64,000 bases of DNA from Vibrio galatheae (GTDB lineage: Bacteria > Pseudomonadota > Gammaproteobacteria > Enterobacterales > Vibrionaceae), in the NCBI RefSeq assembly GCF_000967545.1, contig NZ_JXXV01000007.1:124001-188000 (forward strand), written 5' to 3'. Both the position numbers and the translations under genes were made by a program. Positions 20,911 to 29,803 of the stretch are shown here, one piece after another; the first letter of the stretch is position 1; each line of letters begins with the position of its first letter. The notes under the pieces were generated by a model. It saw only the letters and a program-made list of their open reading frames with translations, ran no database searches and was not told the DNA's origin.

Positions 20911-21513
20911 TTAGCGTCCTAGGATGGCACTTTCTAAGTTGCTAAACAGATCATCATTGCCATCAAACAAATCATCCACAACGACAGTACGCTGCTTACC
21001 CGATTGCATCTGCTTGGTGGCCTCTCTGACGCGTAAAACTAATTTGAGCTCGCTACCAAGTTTAGACTCGCCCTTAGCTTGCCACTGGTTAATCTGCTTT
21101 GTGTATTGAGTCTCTTTCAGCTCTGGCTTAAGAGTAGTTAACTCGCTCTGAACAACGTTAAGTAGGTCAATCTGCTGATCACGCTGATCACCTAATCCTT
21201 CCAAGCGAATCAGTAATGCGGTCAGTAATTCATTGAACTGAACGTATCCTCCCTGCTTAGGAAAGCGGGCGCTAACGCGTGAAGATACCTCGACAGTATT
21301 CGTCAGCGTATCTGGCGTATAAGTGAGAGAAGTCAAGGTATCAAATGGCAGCCAAAACGACTGTCCCGCTTGCACGGCATACTCAATTTTACCCAATTTC
21401 ACTAACACCAAGCCTTGTTTTACATTGATAAGTTTATGTTTTAACGACTTCTTTCGTGGCGTACACACAAGAAATTGGTGATTTTGTGACTGAAAAGAAA
21501 TGGCGTGATGCAT
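20911..21513 (-). CDS. Cupin-type protein resembling an AraC sensory domain, no HTH
   Basis: A 200-residue protein whose first half (about residues 1-100) looks like the beta-barrel of AraC-type regulators (IEYAVQAGQSFWLPFDTLTSLTY). The second half is charged and helical (QRDQQIDLLNVVQSELTTLKPELK) without a recognisable helix-turn-helix; its tail is acidic (DDLFDGNDDLF). It may be a standalone sensor, a degenerate regulator or a protein-binding module. GAGAAC lies before the ATG. I do not recognise a specific function. Confidence 0.7.
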   Translation of the reverse strand: MHHAISFQSQNHQFLVCTPRKKSLKHKLINVKQGLVLVKLGKIEYAVQAGQSFWLPFDTLTSLTYTPDTLTNTVEVSSRVSARFPKQGGYVQFNELLTALLIRLEGLGDQRDQQIDLLNVVQSELTTLKPELKETQYTKQINQWQAKGESKLGSELKLVLRVREATKQMQSGKQRTVVVDDLFDGNDDLFSNLESAILGR

Positions 21514-21702
21514 GAAACTGTTCTCTGGTTTTCGGGGCGCTAAGATTAACGTTTATTAGAAAAAAAGCCAACTTTGTGCAAGGTATGGCGCAAATTCCGA
21601 TAAATAGTCTGGTCTGACCTTTACAGTTCTGAGAGAACTATAGCTGCTAAGAACCGTTTCTATGCGTAGAATAGTCCCGCTTTTTACCTAATGTATTAAA
21701 TA

Positions 21703-22803
21703 ATGACGACAAACACCGACCCATTTATTGAAATTCGTCCATACAATGATGACGAAATTCCGGCGGCAATTGACCGCTTAGTAAACGATGAAGAGTTCAT
21801 CAGTGCCATTTTACAGCACCGTTTTTCTAACCGCTCCGGCTGGTTTAAAACCCTTATGTCTCCAGTGGTTAAGATTTACCTTAAAATGAAGTGGTCAAAA
21901 CTGAACTCAGTTGAAACCATCCAATTAGAAGTAAAGAAGTATCTTGATCAAACGCTGAAGTCAACGACACAAGGTGTCACCTATAGCGGCTTAGAGAAAC
22001 TAGATCCACAGCAAGCTTACTTATTCGTTTCTAACCACCGCGATATTGCTATGGATCCTGCGCTGGTTAACTACGGTTTGTTCCAAAGTGGCCATAAAAC
22101 TGTACGTATCGCAATTGGTGATAACTTATTGAAAAAACCATGTGCGACAGAATTAATGAAGCTCAATAAAAGCTTTATCGTTAAACGTTCGGCTAAAGGG
22201 CCACGTGAGATGATGAAAGCGTTGGGAACGCTGTCTGGTTATATTAAACACTCGCTCGATACTGGTCACTCGATCTGGATTGCGCAAAAGGAAGGCCGTG
22301 CGAAAGATGGCAATGACTTTACTGATCCTGCGATTTTGAAGATGTTCCATGTTGAAGGGCGCAAACAGAAGCTCGCTTTTCCTGACTACATCAAATCTTT
22401 GAGAATTGTTCCCGTCGCTATTTCTTATGAGAATGACCCTTGTGATATCGCCAAAGCACTAGAACTGCATGCCAAACAATCGCATGGAAGTTACGAGAAA
22501 GGTGAGTTTGAAGATATTGAAAGTATTATCCAAGGGATCGTTGGCGAGAAAGGTCGTGTTCACGTTGCTTTTGGCGATGTTATTGAGCAAGACTTTGAAA
22601 CACCAGAAGCGTTAGCGCAAGAGATCGACCGTCAAGTACATGCCAACTACAAGTTATTTCCAATTAACGAGTTAGCGGCGGGTAATGAACAGGTATCTGA
22701 TGAGGTAAAAGCGGTACTGGCTGCGAAGTTGAACTCGTTGCCGCAAGACGCTCAACCGTATTTAGTTGCCAGTTACGCAAATCCGGTTAGAAATCGCCCT
22801 TAA
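21703..22803 (+). CDS. 1-acylglycerol-3-phosphate acyltransferase family protein
   Basis: A 366-residue PlsC-superfamily acyltransferase. The catalytic block is VSNHRDIAMDPALVNYG, with the nucleophile-activating His and Asp. Later conserved blocks are FIVKRSAKGPREMMKALGTLSGYI and IWIAQKEGRAKDG (the EGxRS-like substrate site). The spacing is HX5D, a subgroup variant of the usual HX4D. It probably acts on lysophosphatidate or a related lysolipid at the inner membrane. The ribosome site is weak. The terminator is shared with nadE. Confidence 0.83.
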   Translation: MTTNTDPFIEIRPYNDDEIPAAIDRLVNDEEFISAILQHRFSNRSGWFKTLMSPVVKIYLKMKWSKLNSVETIQLEVKKYLDQTLKSTTQGVTYSGLEKLDPQQAYLFVSNHRDIAMDPALVNYGLFQSGHKTVRIAIGDNLLKKPCATELMKLNKSFIVKRSAKGPREMMKALGTLSGYIKHSLDTGHSIWIAQKEGRAKDGNDFTDPAILKMFHVEGRKQKLAFPDYIKSLRIVPVAISYENDPCDIAKALELHAKQSHGSYEKGEFEDIESIIQGIVGEKGRVHVAFGDVIEQDFETPEALAQEIDRQVHANYKLFPINELAAGNEQVSDEVKAVLAAKLNSLPQDAQPYLVASYANPVRNRP

Positions 22804-22818
22804 CTAAAGCCAATACTG

Positions 22819-22850
22819 AAATAGCCTCTCAAATGAGAGGCTATTTTGTT
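22819..22850. terminator. Bidirectional terminator
   Basis: Twelve-base-pair stem AAATAGCCTCTC / GAGAGGCTATTT with an AAAT loop and T-rich flanks, between converging acyltransferase and nadE genes. Confidence 0.92.
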
Positions 22851-22856
22851 TTGACG

Positions 22857-23684
22857 TTAGTCGTAAATTGTTGGAATAGGTTGGCGCTTATGCTGCGTTA
22901 CATTGTAAATGTGAACTAAGCGATCGGTTACTTCTGCAGAGACAGGTTTGCCTTCTAAAAAATCGTCGATTTGATCGTAAGTCAGGTTGAGTGCGTCTTC
23001 GTCGGCTTTTTGCGGTGTCAGCTCTTCTAAGTCAGCGGTTGGAACTTTCTTCACCAGTAATTCTGGCGCACCTAAGGTTGCTGCCACTTCACGAACCTGA
23101 CGTTTACTTAGTCCAAATAGTGGTGCCAAGTCGCAAGCGCCATCACCAAATTTGGTGTAGAAACCAGTAATGTTTTCTGCTGAGTGATCAGTACCAATGA
23201 CTAAACCGCCAACGTAGCCTGCGATTTCGTATTGTGCGACCATGCGAGCGCGAGCTTTGACATTGCCTTTAACAAAGTCGATTTTTGCCTTATCGTCTGG
23301 GCGCAGAGCTGTTCCTTCAAGTGCAACATTGGTCGCTGCATGAAGGCCATCAACGCCCGCTTTAATGTTGACAGAAACTGAGTGCGACGGCTGAATAAAT
23401 TGCAGAGCGATTTGTGCTTCGTCTTCATCTTTCTGCTCACCGTATGGCAGTCGTACGGCGATAAACTGATAGCCACCGCCAAATTCTTCGTTGAGCTGGT
23501 CAACAGCAAGTTGGGCCAAACGACCACAAGTAGTGGAGTCCACGCCACCACTAATGCCAAGAATCAAAGACTTACATCCTGCTTCTTGAAGTTTTCGCTT
23601 AATAAAGTCGACACGACGGCTAATCTCAAAATGAGGGTCGATTGACGGCAGAACGCGCATTTCATCGCGAATCAACTGTTCCAT
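22857..23684 (-). CDS. nadE: NH3-dependent NAD+ synthetase
   Basis: A 275-residue NAD+ synthetase that amidates nicotinate adenine dinucleotide. The PP-loop [16 protein letters not shown] is at about residues 46-60, and conserved blocks [36 protein letters not shown] and [17 protein letters not shown] follow. No glutaminase domain is present, so it uses ammonia. The ATG at 23684 has GGAAGGAAA upstream, better than the longer ORF start. It is divergent from a NadD-like gene, so two late steps of NAD synthesis are side by side. Confidence 0.95.
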   Translation of the reverse strand: MEQLIRDEMRVLPSIDPHFEISRRVDFIKRKLQEAGCKSLILGISGGVDSTTCGRLAQLAVDQLNEEFGGGYQFIAVRLPYGEQKDEDEAQIALQFIQPSHSVSVNIKAGVDGLHAATNVALEGTALRPDDKAKIDFVKGNVKARARMVAQYEIAGYVGGLVIGTDHSAENITGFYTKFGDGACDLAPLFGLSKRQVREVAATLGAPELLVKKVPTADLEELTPQKADEDALNLTYDQIDDFLEGKPVSAEVTDRLVHIYNVTQHKRQPIPTIYD

Positions 23685-23827
23685 TGTATTTCCTTCCTGC
23701 AAGCAATGTAGTTTAAAATTGGGCAATATAATTGGTAGCCTTAACAGGTCTCCCTCAGCAGGCATATTTATGCTGAAGTGAACGTGTTAAAGTCACGTGC
23801 CTATATCATACCGCAATCAAGGAATTA

Positions 23828-23849
23828 GAAAACTGCGATCACAGTTTTC
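23828..23849. promoter_or_regulatory. Inverted repeat before the NadD-like gene
   Basis: Perfect eight-base arms GAAAACTG and CAGTTTTC separated by six bases, ending 12 bases before the ATG of the NadD-like gene. It could be an operator for an NAD-biosynthesis regulator or a 5' UTR hairpin. No regulator can be named from sequence. Confidence 0.45.
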
Positions 23850-23861
23850 AATAAAGAGTGA

Positions 23862-24383
23862 ATGAAGAAAATGAGCAAAATTGCCGTATTTGGAAGTGCA
23901 TTTAACCCACCAAGTGTAGGCCATCAAAGTGTGATTGAGTCTTTGGCACATTTTGATCGGGTCTTGCTGCTGCCAAGTATTGCTCATGCGTGGGGCAAGC
24001 AGATGCTTGAATACAGTGATAGATGCCAACTGGTCGATCTCTTTATTCAAGACTTGCAAGCGAACAATGTCGAGCGCTCAACGATTGAAGAGAATTTACT
24101 TCGCCCTGAAGGGAGCGTGACAACGTTCGCAGTGCTTGAAGCATTGGAAAAACTCTATCCCGACAGCGAGCTGACCTTTGTTATTGGGCCAGATAATCTG
24201 CTTAATTTTTCCAAGTTCTATAAAGCAGATGAAATTGTCAGTCGTTGGTCTGTGTTGTGTTGTCCAGAAAAGGTTCAGGTTCGAAGTACTAATATTCGTG
24301 ATGCACTTCAAAATCGAAAGGATATTTCTCATTTTGTTACGCAAAAAGTGTGTCGTATGTTGCTCGAAAAGGAGTATTATTAA
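23862..24383 (+). CDS. NadD-like nicotinate/nicotinamide nucleotide adenylyltransferase
   Basis: A 173-residue nucleotidyltransferase. The N-terminal GSAFNPPSVGHQ holds the (H/T)xGH motif of the NadD/NMNAT family. The C-terminal VRSTNIRDAL corresponds to the ISSTxIR motif. It should transfer AMP from ATP to nicotinate or nicotinamide mononucleotide. It is shorter than E. coli NadD (about 213) and closer to NMNAT-type enzymes. It is divergent from nadE, an arrangement that supports an NAD role. ATG at 23862 or 23871 is possible. Confidence 0.85.
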   Translation: MKKMSKIAVFGSAFNPPSVGHQSVIESLAHFDRVLLLPSIAHAWGKQMLEYSDRCQLVDLFIQDLQANNVERSTIEENLLRPEGSVTTFAVLEALEKLYPDSELTFVIGPDNLLNFSKFYKADEIVSRWSVLCCPEKVQVRSTNIRDALQNRKDISHFVTQKVCRMLLEKEYY

Positions 24384-24415
24384 TCAGGATTTCATACTAT
24401 ATATAGCGAGCGTGA

Positions 24416-24904
24416 ATGTTTAGATGCAAAACAATAGGTGCGGTGGTGTTGTGCTTCTCTTCATTTTCCAATGCCTGTTATTGGAATCAAAAAGAAACAT
24501 CGGCGCTCTCTTTAATGTTAATCGACTCTGATACATCCTGTTTCTCGGTTTTTGACCTAGAATCGACCACCAGTCTTAGCGACCAAGCTTTTGGCGATTT
24601 GCATCAAGCTGAGAGAGAAGATTACTCCTCTTACTGGCTCGATTGGCTGTTTGGTACGGATTCAAATCCGCTTATTTCCAACCGTGCTTCATCTAACTAT
24701 TTTGGCTTGGGAGTTTGGGTTCCAAGTGAACTTGAGAAGCAGATGAAGGCGATGGATATCGAAGACTGGATTAAAAGTCACGGTGTGCAATTTAGTGTTG
24801 GATTCGGTGATGTGCAGTCAGGCAAACCCCGCGTGCGCATTGATTATCGCTGGCATGATCAATATGACGGCGACGTTATGATGCAGGTAGAAGTCCCATT
24901 TTGA
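24416..24904 (+). CDS. Hypothetical exported protein
   Basis: A 162-residue protein with an N-terminal signal sequence (FRCKTIGAVVLCFSSFSNA) followed directly by CYWNQ. The Cys could be lipid-modified but the lipobox is poor. The mature part is acidic, with LDWLFGTDSNPLIS and a beta-strand-rich C-terminal half (VQFSVGFGDVQSGKPRVRIDYRWHDQ). It may be periplasmic or cell-surface. I do not recognise the family. It follows the NadD-like gene by 32 bases and may be co-transcribed. Confidence 0.65.
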   Translation: MFRCKTIGAVVLCFSSFSNACYWNQKETSALSLMLIDSDTSCFSVFDLESTTSLSDQAFGDLHQAEREDYSSYWLDWLFGTDSNPLISNRASSNYFGLGVWVPSELEKQMKAMDIEDWIKSHGVQFSVGFGDVQSGKPRVRIDYRWHDQYDGDVMMQVEVPF

Positions 24905-24938
24905 TAAGCCTTCCACTTACGCAGTCAACAGCGATCCG

Positions 24939-26792
24939 TTAGCCGTTCGACACCCGCTGATCTTGACTCGCCCCTTGTAATCTTTGCGAAACGATATTTT
25001 GGGGCGTATCTGGTTTAGAAAAATAGTAACCTTGAATCTGGTTACAACCCATCCGATAAAGCTTCTCTAGTGCTTCTTGCTCTTCCACTCCCTCAGCAAC
25101 TAACGATACTTCCAGTTGTTTTGCCAATTGAACAATCAACCACACCACGCGTTCTGCTGTCTCGTTGCTTAGCATATTGCGGATGAAAGTCGCATCGATT
25201 TTAATACAGTCGATGGGGTAGCTATGAATATAATTAAGACTTGAGTAGCCAGTTCCGAAGTCATCCAGTGCCACTTTAAAGCCAAGAAAGCGTAATTTGT
25301 TGAGAATTTTCTTCACTTCTTCGGTCTGAGTCAATAACACCGTTTCTGTCAATTCAATGGTAAACTGATCGGGTTTGAAACCGTAATTTTTGATGGTAGA
25401 AAGTAGATGTTGAAGATAGCGCGATGAGTTATTGAGTTCATGAGCCGAGCAGTTCAGACTTAGGTTAACACTGTATCCCAGTCCTTTTTCTAGAGCGACT
25501 TTTGCTTTGCATGACAATTCAACAATATGTTCACCGAGCTCAACAATAAGGCCAGATTGCTCCGCTGCTTCGATAAACTCAAGCGGAGAAATGGTGCCTA
25601 ATGCATGGCTTTCCCAGCGTGCGAGTACCTCAAAATAATCCCAACGATCTGTTGTGCGGTCAACAATAGGCTGGACAACAACATAGATTTCACTATCTCC
25701 AATGCACTCCTTGGCTAATTCTGTGCGCAAAGCATCGATCACCAGTGTTCGCCGATAGTATTGTGCACTTAAATGAGTGTCGTAGCACTGAACTTGTAGG
25801 TGTCGCGATTTTTTGCACTCTTTTAGCGCCAAGCTAGCGTTTAGGATAATTTGATCAGCAGACAAACTTTGTCCATTGTTCTTTGCTAGGCCAATGCTGG
25901 CAGTAAATTTAATTTTGTGTGAAGGATCTTGATAGCCCTTTTCTAGGTTCTGGATAATGGTGTAGCAAATTTTGAATGGATCACCGGATTGAGTAATAAA
26001 GGCAAATTCGTCACCTGCGATTCTAAACGCGAATTTCTCATCAACGATGGTTTCTTTTATCGTCTTGGCGACAAACTTTATGATTTGATCACCGATGTAG
26101 TTCCCATATAAATCATTGATTGACTTAAAATTATCAATATCTAGGTAGGCTAGAGTAAAAGGAATGTTTTGTGTTTCACTCAATAGTTCCAGCTTATCTG
26201 ACAGGTAGCTTCTATTGAGCAATCCAGTAAGGTTGTCATGGGAAACTTCAAAGCTAAGTTGATCGACCAGTGTTTCGGAGCGCGCTGTTAACCATTTAGA
26301 CTTAAGATTGTGTGTCACGATATTGGCAAACAGTTTATGGACATAGACAAGATCTTGTTTCTTGTCTGCCCGCATTGGTGTGGCGTAGGTTGAAAGCAAT
26401 ATACCAAGTATTTCGCCATTACTGGTTTTTAACGGAATCGCCAAGTAGGATTCAATATTATGCTCGGTCAGATAGCGCTCGTTAGGGTGTAAGCTTTTTG
26501 CATCCGCTTCGCAGACAATAAAATCACGATTCGACTTGGTGACGAGAATACAGGCGTTGTGAGTCAGTGGCGCGAGATTGTTGTCACAACTAACTTGTGT
26601 GCCGCTAGATGAAGCGAGCAATGTTGAGCGATTGGTAAACTGATCAAGTTCGATTATAGATGTGCAAAACGAGTCAGAGAAGTTTTGCAGTTCTGATGTC
26701 GCCTTGTTGAGTAAGGCCTGTCCATCCAAACTTAAAGTGTCGTTAATGGTCTCGATGTTTAACGAGCTCTTTACTGACGTTGTCCTAACCAT
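24939..26792 (-). CDS. GAF-GGDEF-EAL cyclic di-GMP protein
   Basis: A 617-residue soluble protein. Residues about 25-170 form a GAF-like sensor. About 185-340 is a GGDEF domain with AGDEF in place of GGDEF (FRIAGDEFAF). About 355-605 is an EAL domain. The EAL site reads EVLARW, with other catalytic blocks present: LSLNCSAHE, ELTETVLL, ALDDFGTGYSSLNY, IKIDATF, VAEGVEEQEA and GCNQIQGYYFSKP. The EAL domain should be an active phosphodiesterase; the AGDEF variant may be weakly active or bind GTP to regulate. AGGTGAG precedes the ATG. Confidence 0.92.
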   Translation of the reverse strand: MVRTTSVKSSLNIETINDTLSLDGQALLNKATSELQNFSDSFCTSIIELDQFTNRSTLLASSSGTQVSCDNNLAPLTHNACILVTKSNRDFIVCEADAKSLHPNERYLTEHNIESYLAIPLKTSNGEILGILLSTYATPMRADKKQDLVYVHKLFANIVTHNLKSKWLTARSETLVDQLSFEVSHDNLTGLLNRSYLSDKLELLSETQNIPFTLAYLDIDNFKSINDLYGNYIGDQIIKFVAKTIKETIVDEKFAFRIAGDEFAFITQSGDPFKICYTIIQNLEKGYQDPSHKIKFTASIGLAKNNGQSLSADQIILNASLALKECKKSRHLQVQCYDTHLSAQYYRRTLVIDALRTELAKECIGDSEIYVVVQPIVDRTTDRWDYFEVLARWESHALGTISPLEFIEAAEQSGLIVELGEHIVELSCKAKVALEKGLGYSVNLSLNCSAHELNNSSRYLQHLLSTIKNYGFKPDQFTIELTETVLLTQTEEVKKILNKLRFLGFKVALDDFGTGYSSLNYIHSYPIDCIKIDATFIRNMLSNETAERVVWLIVQLAKQLEVSLVAEGVEEQEALEKLYRMGCNQIQGYYFSKPDTPQNIVSQRLQGASQDQRVSNG

Positions 26793-26913
26793 ACCGGTAA
26801 CTCACCTTTATTGTGATTTATCTCACTTAATTGTTGATCTGGTTACTCAATAAATATGGTACGTGTCTCATATTAAAGCAAACGGTAATAAGCGGTTTTT
26901 CTCCTAGGACTTC

Positions 26914-27795
26914 TTATTGTTGATTCGAGAGGCGCTCTTTTAGGTAATCTAAAAAGAGTTTGGTACGGGTGTGTTGATAATCAAGCTTTGGATAGTAGGC
27001 ATACACTGTCGCTTCATCGGCGGTGATATCCGGAAGAATCCGCTGTAGTGCGCCTAACTTAAGATCTTCTTTGATCATTACATCATTGGTCAGTAATACT
27101 CCCATTCCACTTTTGGCTGCGTAGAATAGTGCTTCAGGGTTAGTGGTCGCGAAATTGCCGCTGAGGTGTAATTTGTGCCCGTTTGTCAATGTGAGCTCTT
27201 TTTGTGTACGTTCGCCCCAGACGAGCATGTTGTGCTGGGGAAGTTCGCGAAAGTCTTTTGGCTCGCCAAATTGGGCAATGTAGCCAGGGGAAGCATAGAA
27301 GCCAGCTCTATGCTCAAATAGCGCGGTGGCTTTAAAGCTCAATGAGTTCAGTTGCTCAATTTCTCGGCTGATAAACAGATCTAAACTGAGTGTTGGCAGT
27401 TGACCAGGCGTGGTGGTAATAAGCTGGATACGAATGTCGGGGTACATTTGCAAAAAGTCATGCAGGTGCTGGACGAGGAACTTAGATCCGACCGCCAAGG
27501 TTGCGCCGATTTTTAGTAGGCCTGCGGGGTTTTGAGATACCGAACGTGTCTCATCTACAATAGACTGCCAACCGTCGAGTTGAACTTTGGCGCGTTCGTA
27601 AAAAAGTGCGCCCGCTTCGGTTTGCAGCACCGAGCGAGTCGTGCGTTTTAGTAACTGCACACCAATTCGCTCTTCTAACCAGTGAATGCGTTTACTGATT
27701 GCTGAGCTTGTAGTGTTGAGCGTGCGAGCTGCGCCGTTAAAGCTGCCCTCATCGACTACCCGAATATAACTTTGTACACTCTGAATCCAATCCAT
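26914..27795 (-). CDS. LysR family transcriptional regulator
   Basis: A 293-residue regulator with the N-terminal winged helix (about residues 1-60, DEGSFNGAARTLNTTSSAISKRIHWLEERIGVQLLKRTTRS) and a C-terminal effector-binding domain (about 90-290). It belongs to the DhcR/AaeR-like branch by sequence style. It is divergent from a Bcr/CflA-type drug exporter across a 113-base gap, so that exporter is the likely target. Confidence 0.9.
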   Translation of the reverse strand: MDWIQSVQSYIRVVDEGSFNGAARTLNTTSSAISKRIHWLEERIGVQLLKRTTRSVLQTEAGALFYERAKVQLDGWQSIVDETRSVSQNPAGLLKIGATLAVGSKFLVQHLHDFLQMYPDIRIQLITTTPGQLPTLSLDLFISREIEQLNSLSFKATALFEHRAGFYASPGYIAQFGEPKDFRELPQHNMLVWGERTQKELTLTNGHKLHLSGNFATTNPEALFYAAKSGMGVLLTNDVMIKEDLKLGALQRILPDITADEATVYAYYPKLDYQHTRTKLFLDYLKERLSNQQ

Positions 27796-27908
27796 ATTTT
27801 CGCCTTATTGTTTCTTATTTGGCACTAATCTCTTTCCATTTCGATATATTATCATTCAGTAGTAGGTAATTTAAACTGCCGGAATTGTAGTTCAGTGGAG
27901 AACCTGCT

Positions 27909-29087
27909 GTGAAAAAAACACCTATCTTGCTCGCAATGATGATTATTGCCACTGGTCAAGTCGGTGTTAGCATCTATCTTCCATCTCTCCCTTTGATCAG
28001 CCAGTCACTTGATGCAAGCCAAGCTGATGTTCAGTTGCTCGTGACCTTGTTTTTGGTCGGTTTTGGTGTATCACAACTGTTCTACGGCCCCCTATCTGAT
28101 GCGATAGGTCGGCGTCCTGTGTTTATCTTGGGTCAGGGTATTTACCTACTCGGTACAGTGATCTGTCTGGTTTTCTCTCAACACATTCACATTCTAATTA
28201 TCGGCCGCCTATTGCAAGGTTTAGGTGCAGGCAGCGCATCGGTTCTCGGCCGAAGTGTTCTCAGAGACAGTTATGAGGGCGCTCAGCTCACCAAAGCTTT
28301 GTCGTATATTTCGATCACCGCATCAATCTTACCGATTGCAGCGCCTGTATTAGGTGGTTGGATCGCTTTCTACTTAGGTTGGCAAGCGGTTTTCACCTTT
28401 GTACTTATTTATCTCATTGCGATTTTCACTTTAGGCTACTGCATCTTGCCTGAAACCATGACCTATGGAAAAACGCATTTTAGTATCGCAGGGGTGGTGA
28501 GAAACTACGGTGCTTTACTGACCAATAGCCAAGTGATCAGCAGTGCTAGCTACAACTGGATTAGCTACCTCGCGAGCTTAGTTTCGTTGTCTGTAATGCC
28601 ATTTATAATGCAGCACGAGCTCGGCTTAACCAGTGCACAGTATGGCTCTGTAATGATCATTCCTTCCGCAGGATTAATGATCGGCAGTATTAGCTTAAAT
28701 ATACTTAATCGCTATTTAGAGACTCGGCAATTGTTGGCGGTGGCGATTAGCATCATGTTAATGGCAGGGTGTTGGCTGTTGGTGACGGACGTTAGTTTAG
28801 TGAATCTGATTGTCGCATTTACCTTACTCACCATTGCGCAAGGCATGTCATTCCCACTTTCTATCAGCATGCTACTGGCACCTCATAAGCGTCAAGCGGG
28901 CTCTGTTTCGGCGCTTTCTGGCTCTATTCAAATGTGCTTGGCTGGCTTGTTTGGCGGTTACTTGGTTGAGTTTTGGATAGATAGCCAATTTGCGATGGGA
29001 CTGTTTTATCTCCTGTCGGCAACGGTGATGGGCGCGGTTTTGCTTTCGTCGCGCAAACATCTGCACGTTCAGCGAGAGTTTGCTTGA
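27909..29087 (+). CDS. Bcr/CflA family multidrug MFS transporter
   Basis: A 392-residue transporter with 12 predicted membrane segments. The MFS motif A (FYGPLSDAIGRRPVFILGQ) between TM2 and TM3 and the Bcr/CflA antiporter motif LQGLGAGSASVLGRSVLRD are clear. It should export drugs or metabolites by proton antiport. The start is GTG at 27909 with GGAG about nine bases upstream. The neighbouring LysR gene is its probable regulator. Confidence 0.9.
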   Translation: MKKTPILLAMMIIATGQVGVSIYLPSLPLISQSLDASQADVQLLVTLFLVGFGVSQLFYGPLSDAIGRRPVFILGQGIYLLGTVICLVFSQHIHILIIGRLLQGLGAGSASVLGRSVLRDSYEGAQLTKALSYISITASILPIAAPVLGGWIAFYLGWQAVFTFVLIYLIAIFTLGYCILPETMTYGKTHFSIAGVVRNYGALLTNSQVISSASYNWISYLASLVSLSVMPFIMQHELGLTSAQYGSVMIIPSAGLMIGSISLNILNRYLETRQLLAVAISIMLMAGCWLLVTDVSLVNLIVAFTLLTIAQGMSFPLSISMLLAPHKRQAGSVSALSGSIQMCLAGLFGGYLVEFWIDSQFAMGLFYLLSATVMGAVLLSSRKHLHVQREFA

Positions 29088-29138
29088 TTTCATATAGGGT
29101 ATACAATGCCCGCAAATTTATATGTTGAGAACTGTTCG

Positions 29139-29489
29139 ATGGAACTAAAAGAATTTGAAGCATTGGTCACTGCGTTGTGCGAAAAAGAAAACCTACCACA
29201 AGCGTTGGAACACTTGAAAACAAGTGATGACACTGAAGTCGCAGAGGCCGCGCAATCTTTGGCCGGACAATTTGCGTTGGCAGAGGTGGAGGGGGCAAAA
29301 CGTATTTACCATGTGACACTGCAAACTAATGAACAAGGTGAAGAGCAAGAGTTTGTCGAGCATGTTATGGACGAAGGCGATGACGTGATCCGCTTTGTGG
29401 CCTGGTTTTTTGACGTCATGTTTGATGTCAAGCGTAAAGATACCTATCAAGCAGCAGGTAAAACCTACCAACAGCCAAAACGTAGCTAA
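29139..29489 (+). CDS. Conserved small acidic hypothetical protein
   Basis: A 116-residue acidic protein, helical in the first half (MELKEFEALVTALCEKENL) and beta-like in the second (IYHVTLQTNEQGEEQEFVEHVMDEGDD), ending in a short basic tail. The start at 29139 has GAGAAC seven bases before it. An in-frame ATG at 29106 with AGGG upstream is possible and would add eleven residues. I do not recognise the family. It follows the MFS gene after about 50 bases. Confidence 0.65.
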   Translation: MELKEFEALVTALCEKENLPQALEHLKTSDDTEVAEAAQSLAGQFALAEVEGAKRIYHVTLQTNEQGEEQEFVEHVMDEGDDVIRFVAWFFDVMFDVKRKDTYQAAGKTYQQPKRS

Positions 29490-29533
29490 CTGGTCAACAA
29501 AATATGTGATTTATATCTTGTTTTTAATTTATT

Positions 29534-29549
29534 TGTGATTAAAATCACA
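29534..29549. promoter_or_regulatory. Perfect CRP-type site overlapping a predicted -10
   Basis: TGTGATTAAAATCACA is an exact TGTGA-N6-TCACA palindrome. A promoter with -35 TTGTTT (29518-29523) and -10 TAAAAT (29540-29545), spaced 16 bases, overlaps it. The site ends only 23 bases before the ATG of the small protein, so bound CRP would block this promoter rather than activate it in the class I/II way. Confidence 0.6.
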
Positions 29550-29572
29550 TTTAATGTTTTGAGGAGATAATC

Positions 29573-29710
29573 ATGAATCACGAATTAGGCAATGCATATC
29601 TAGGTCAGATGATCGCTAAACAAGCTATGCAAAATGCACTTTACGGTAAGCCTAAAGCTCAAAAAGCTTCTTTCATCAAACGCATGATGAAAAAAGTCGT
29701 CAGCGCTTAA
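29573..29710 (+). CDS. Small basic protein (45 aa)
   Basis: A 45-codon ORF preceded by an excellent GAGGAG ribosome site. The product begins MNHELGNAYLGQMIAKQAM, then becomes strongly basic (KPKAQKASFIKRMMKKVV). It may be an amphipathic or nucleic-acid-binding peptide. It has its own predicted promoter with a CRP-type site on it and a terminator 57 bases after its stop, so it is a self-contained unit. No longer ORF competes. I do not recognise the family. Confidence 0.65.
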   Translation: MNHELGNAYLGQMIAKQAMQNALYGKPKAQKASFIKRMMKKVVSA

Positions 29711-29766
29711 ATAAAACGGATTTTAAGTTGAGTGAGACGAGATAGCTTGTACTGACTCATTGTTAT

Positions 29767-29800
29767 AAAGCCCCTCAATTGTTGCGGGGCTTTGTTGTTT
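29767..29800. terminator. Terminator after the small basic protein gene
   Basis: Eight-base-pair stem AAAGCCCC / GGGGCTTT with an eleven-base loop and T-rich tail. It also faces the converging glutaredoxin gene. Confidence 0.85.
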
Positions 29801-29803
29801 TAG

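Noticed and set aside
22021..22080. Broken acyltransferase catalytic motif (HX5D)
   Set aside because: I recall the NHRDIxxD spacing from a subgroup of these acyltransferases, so it is not evidence of inactivation.
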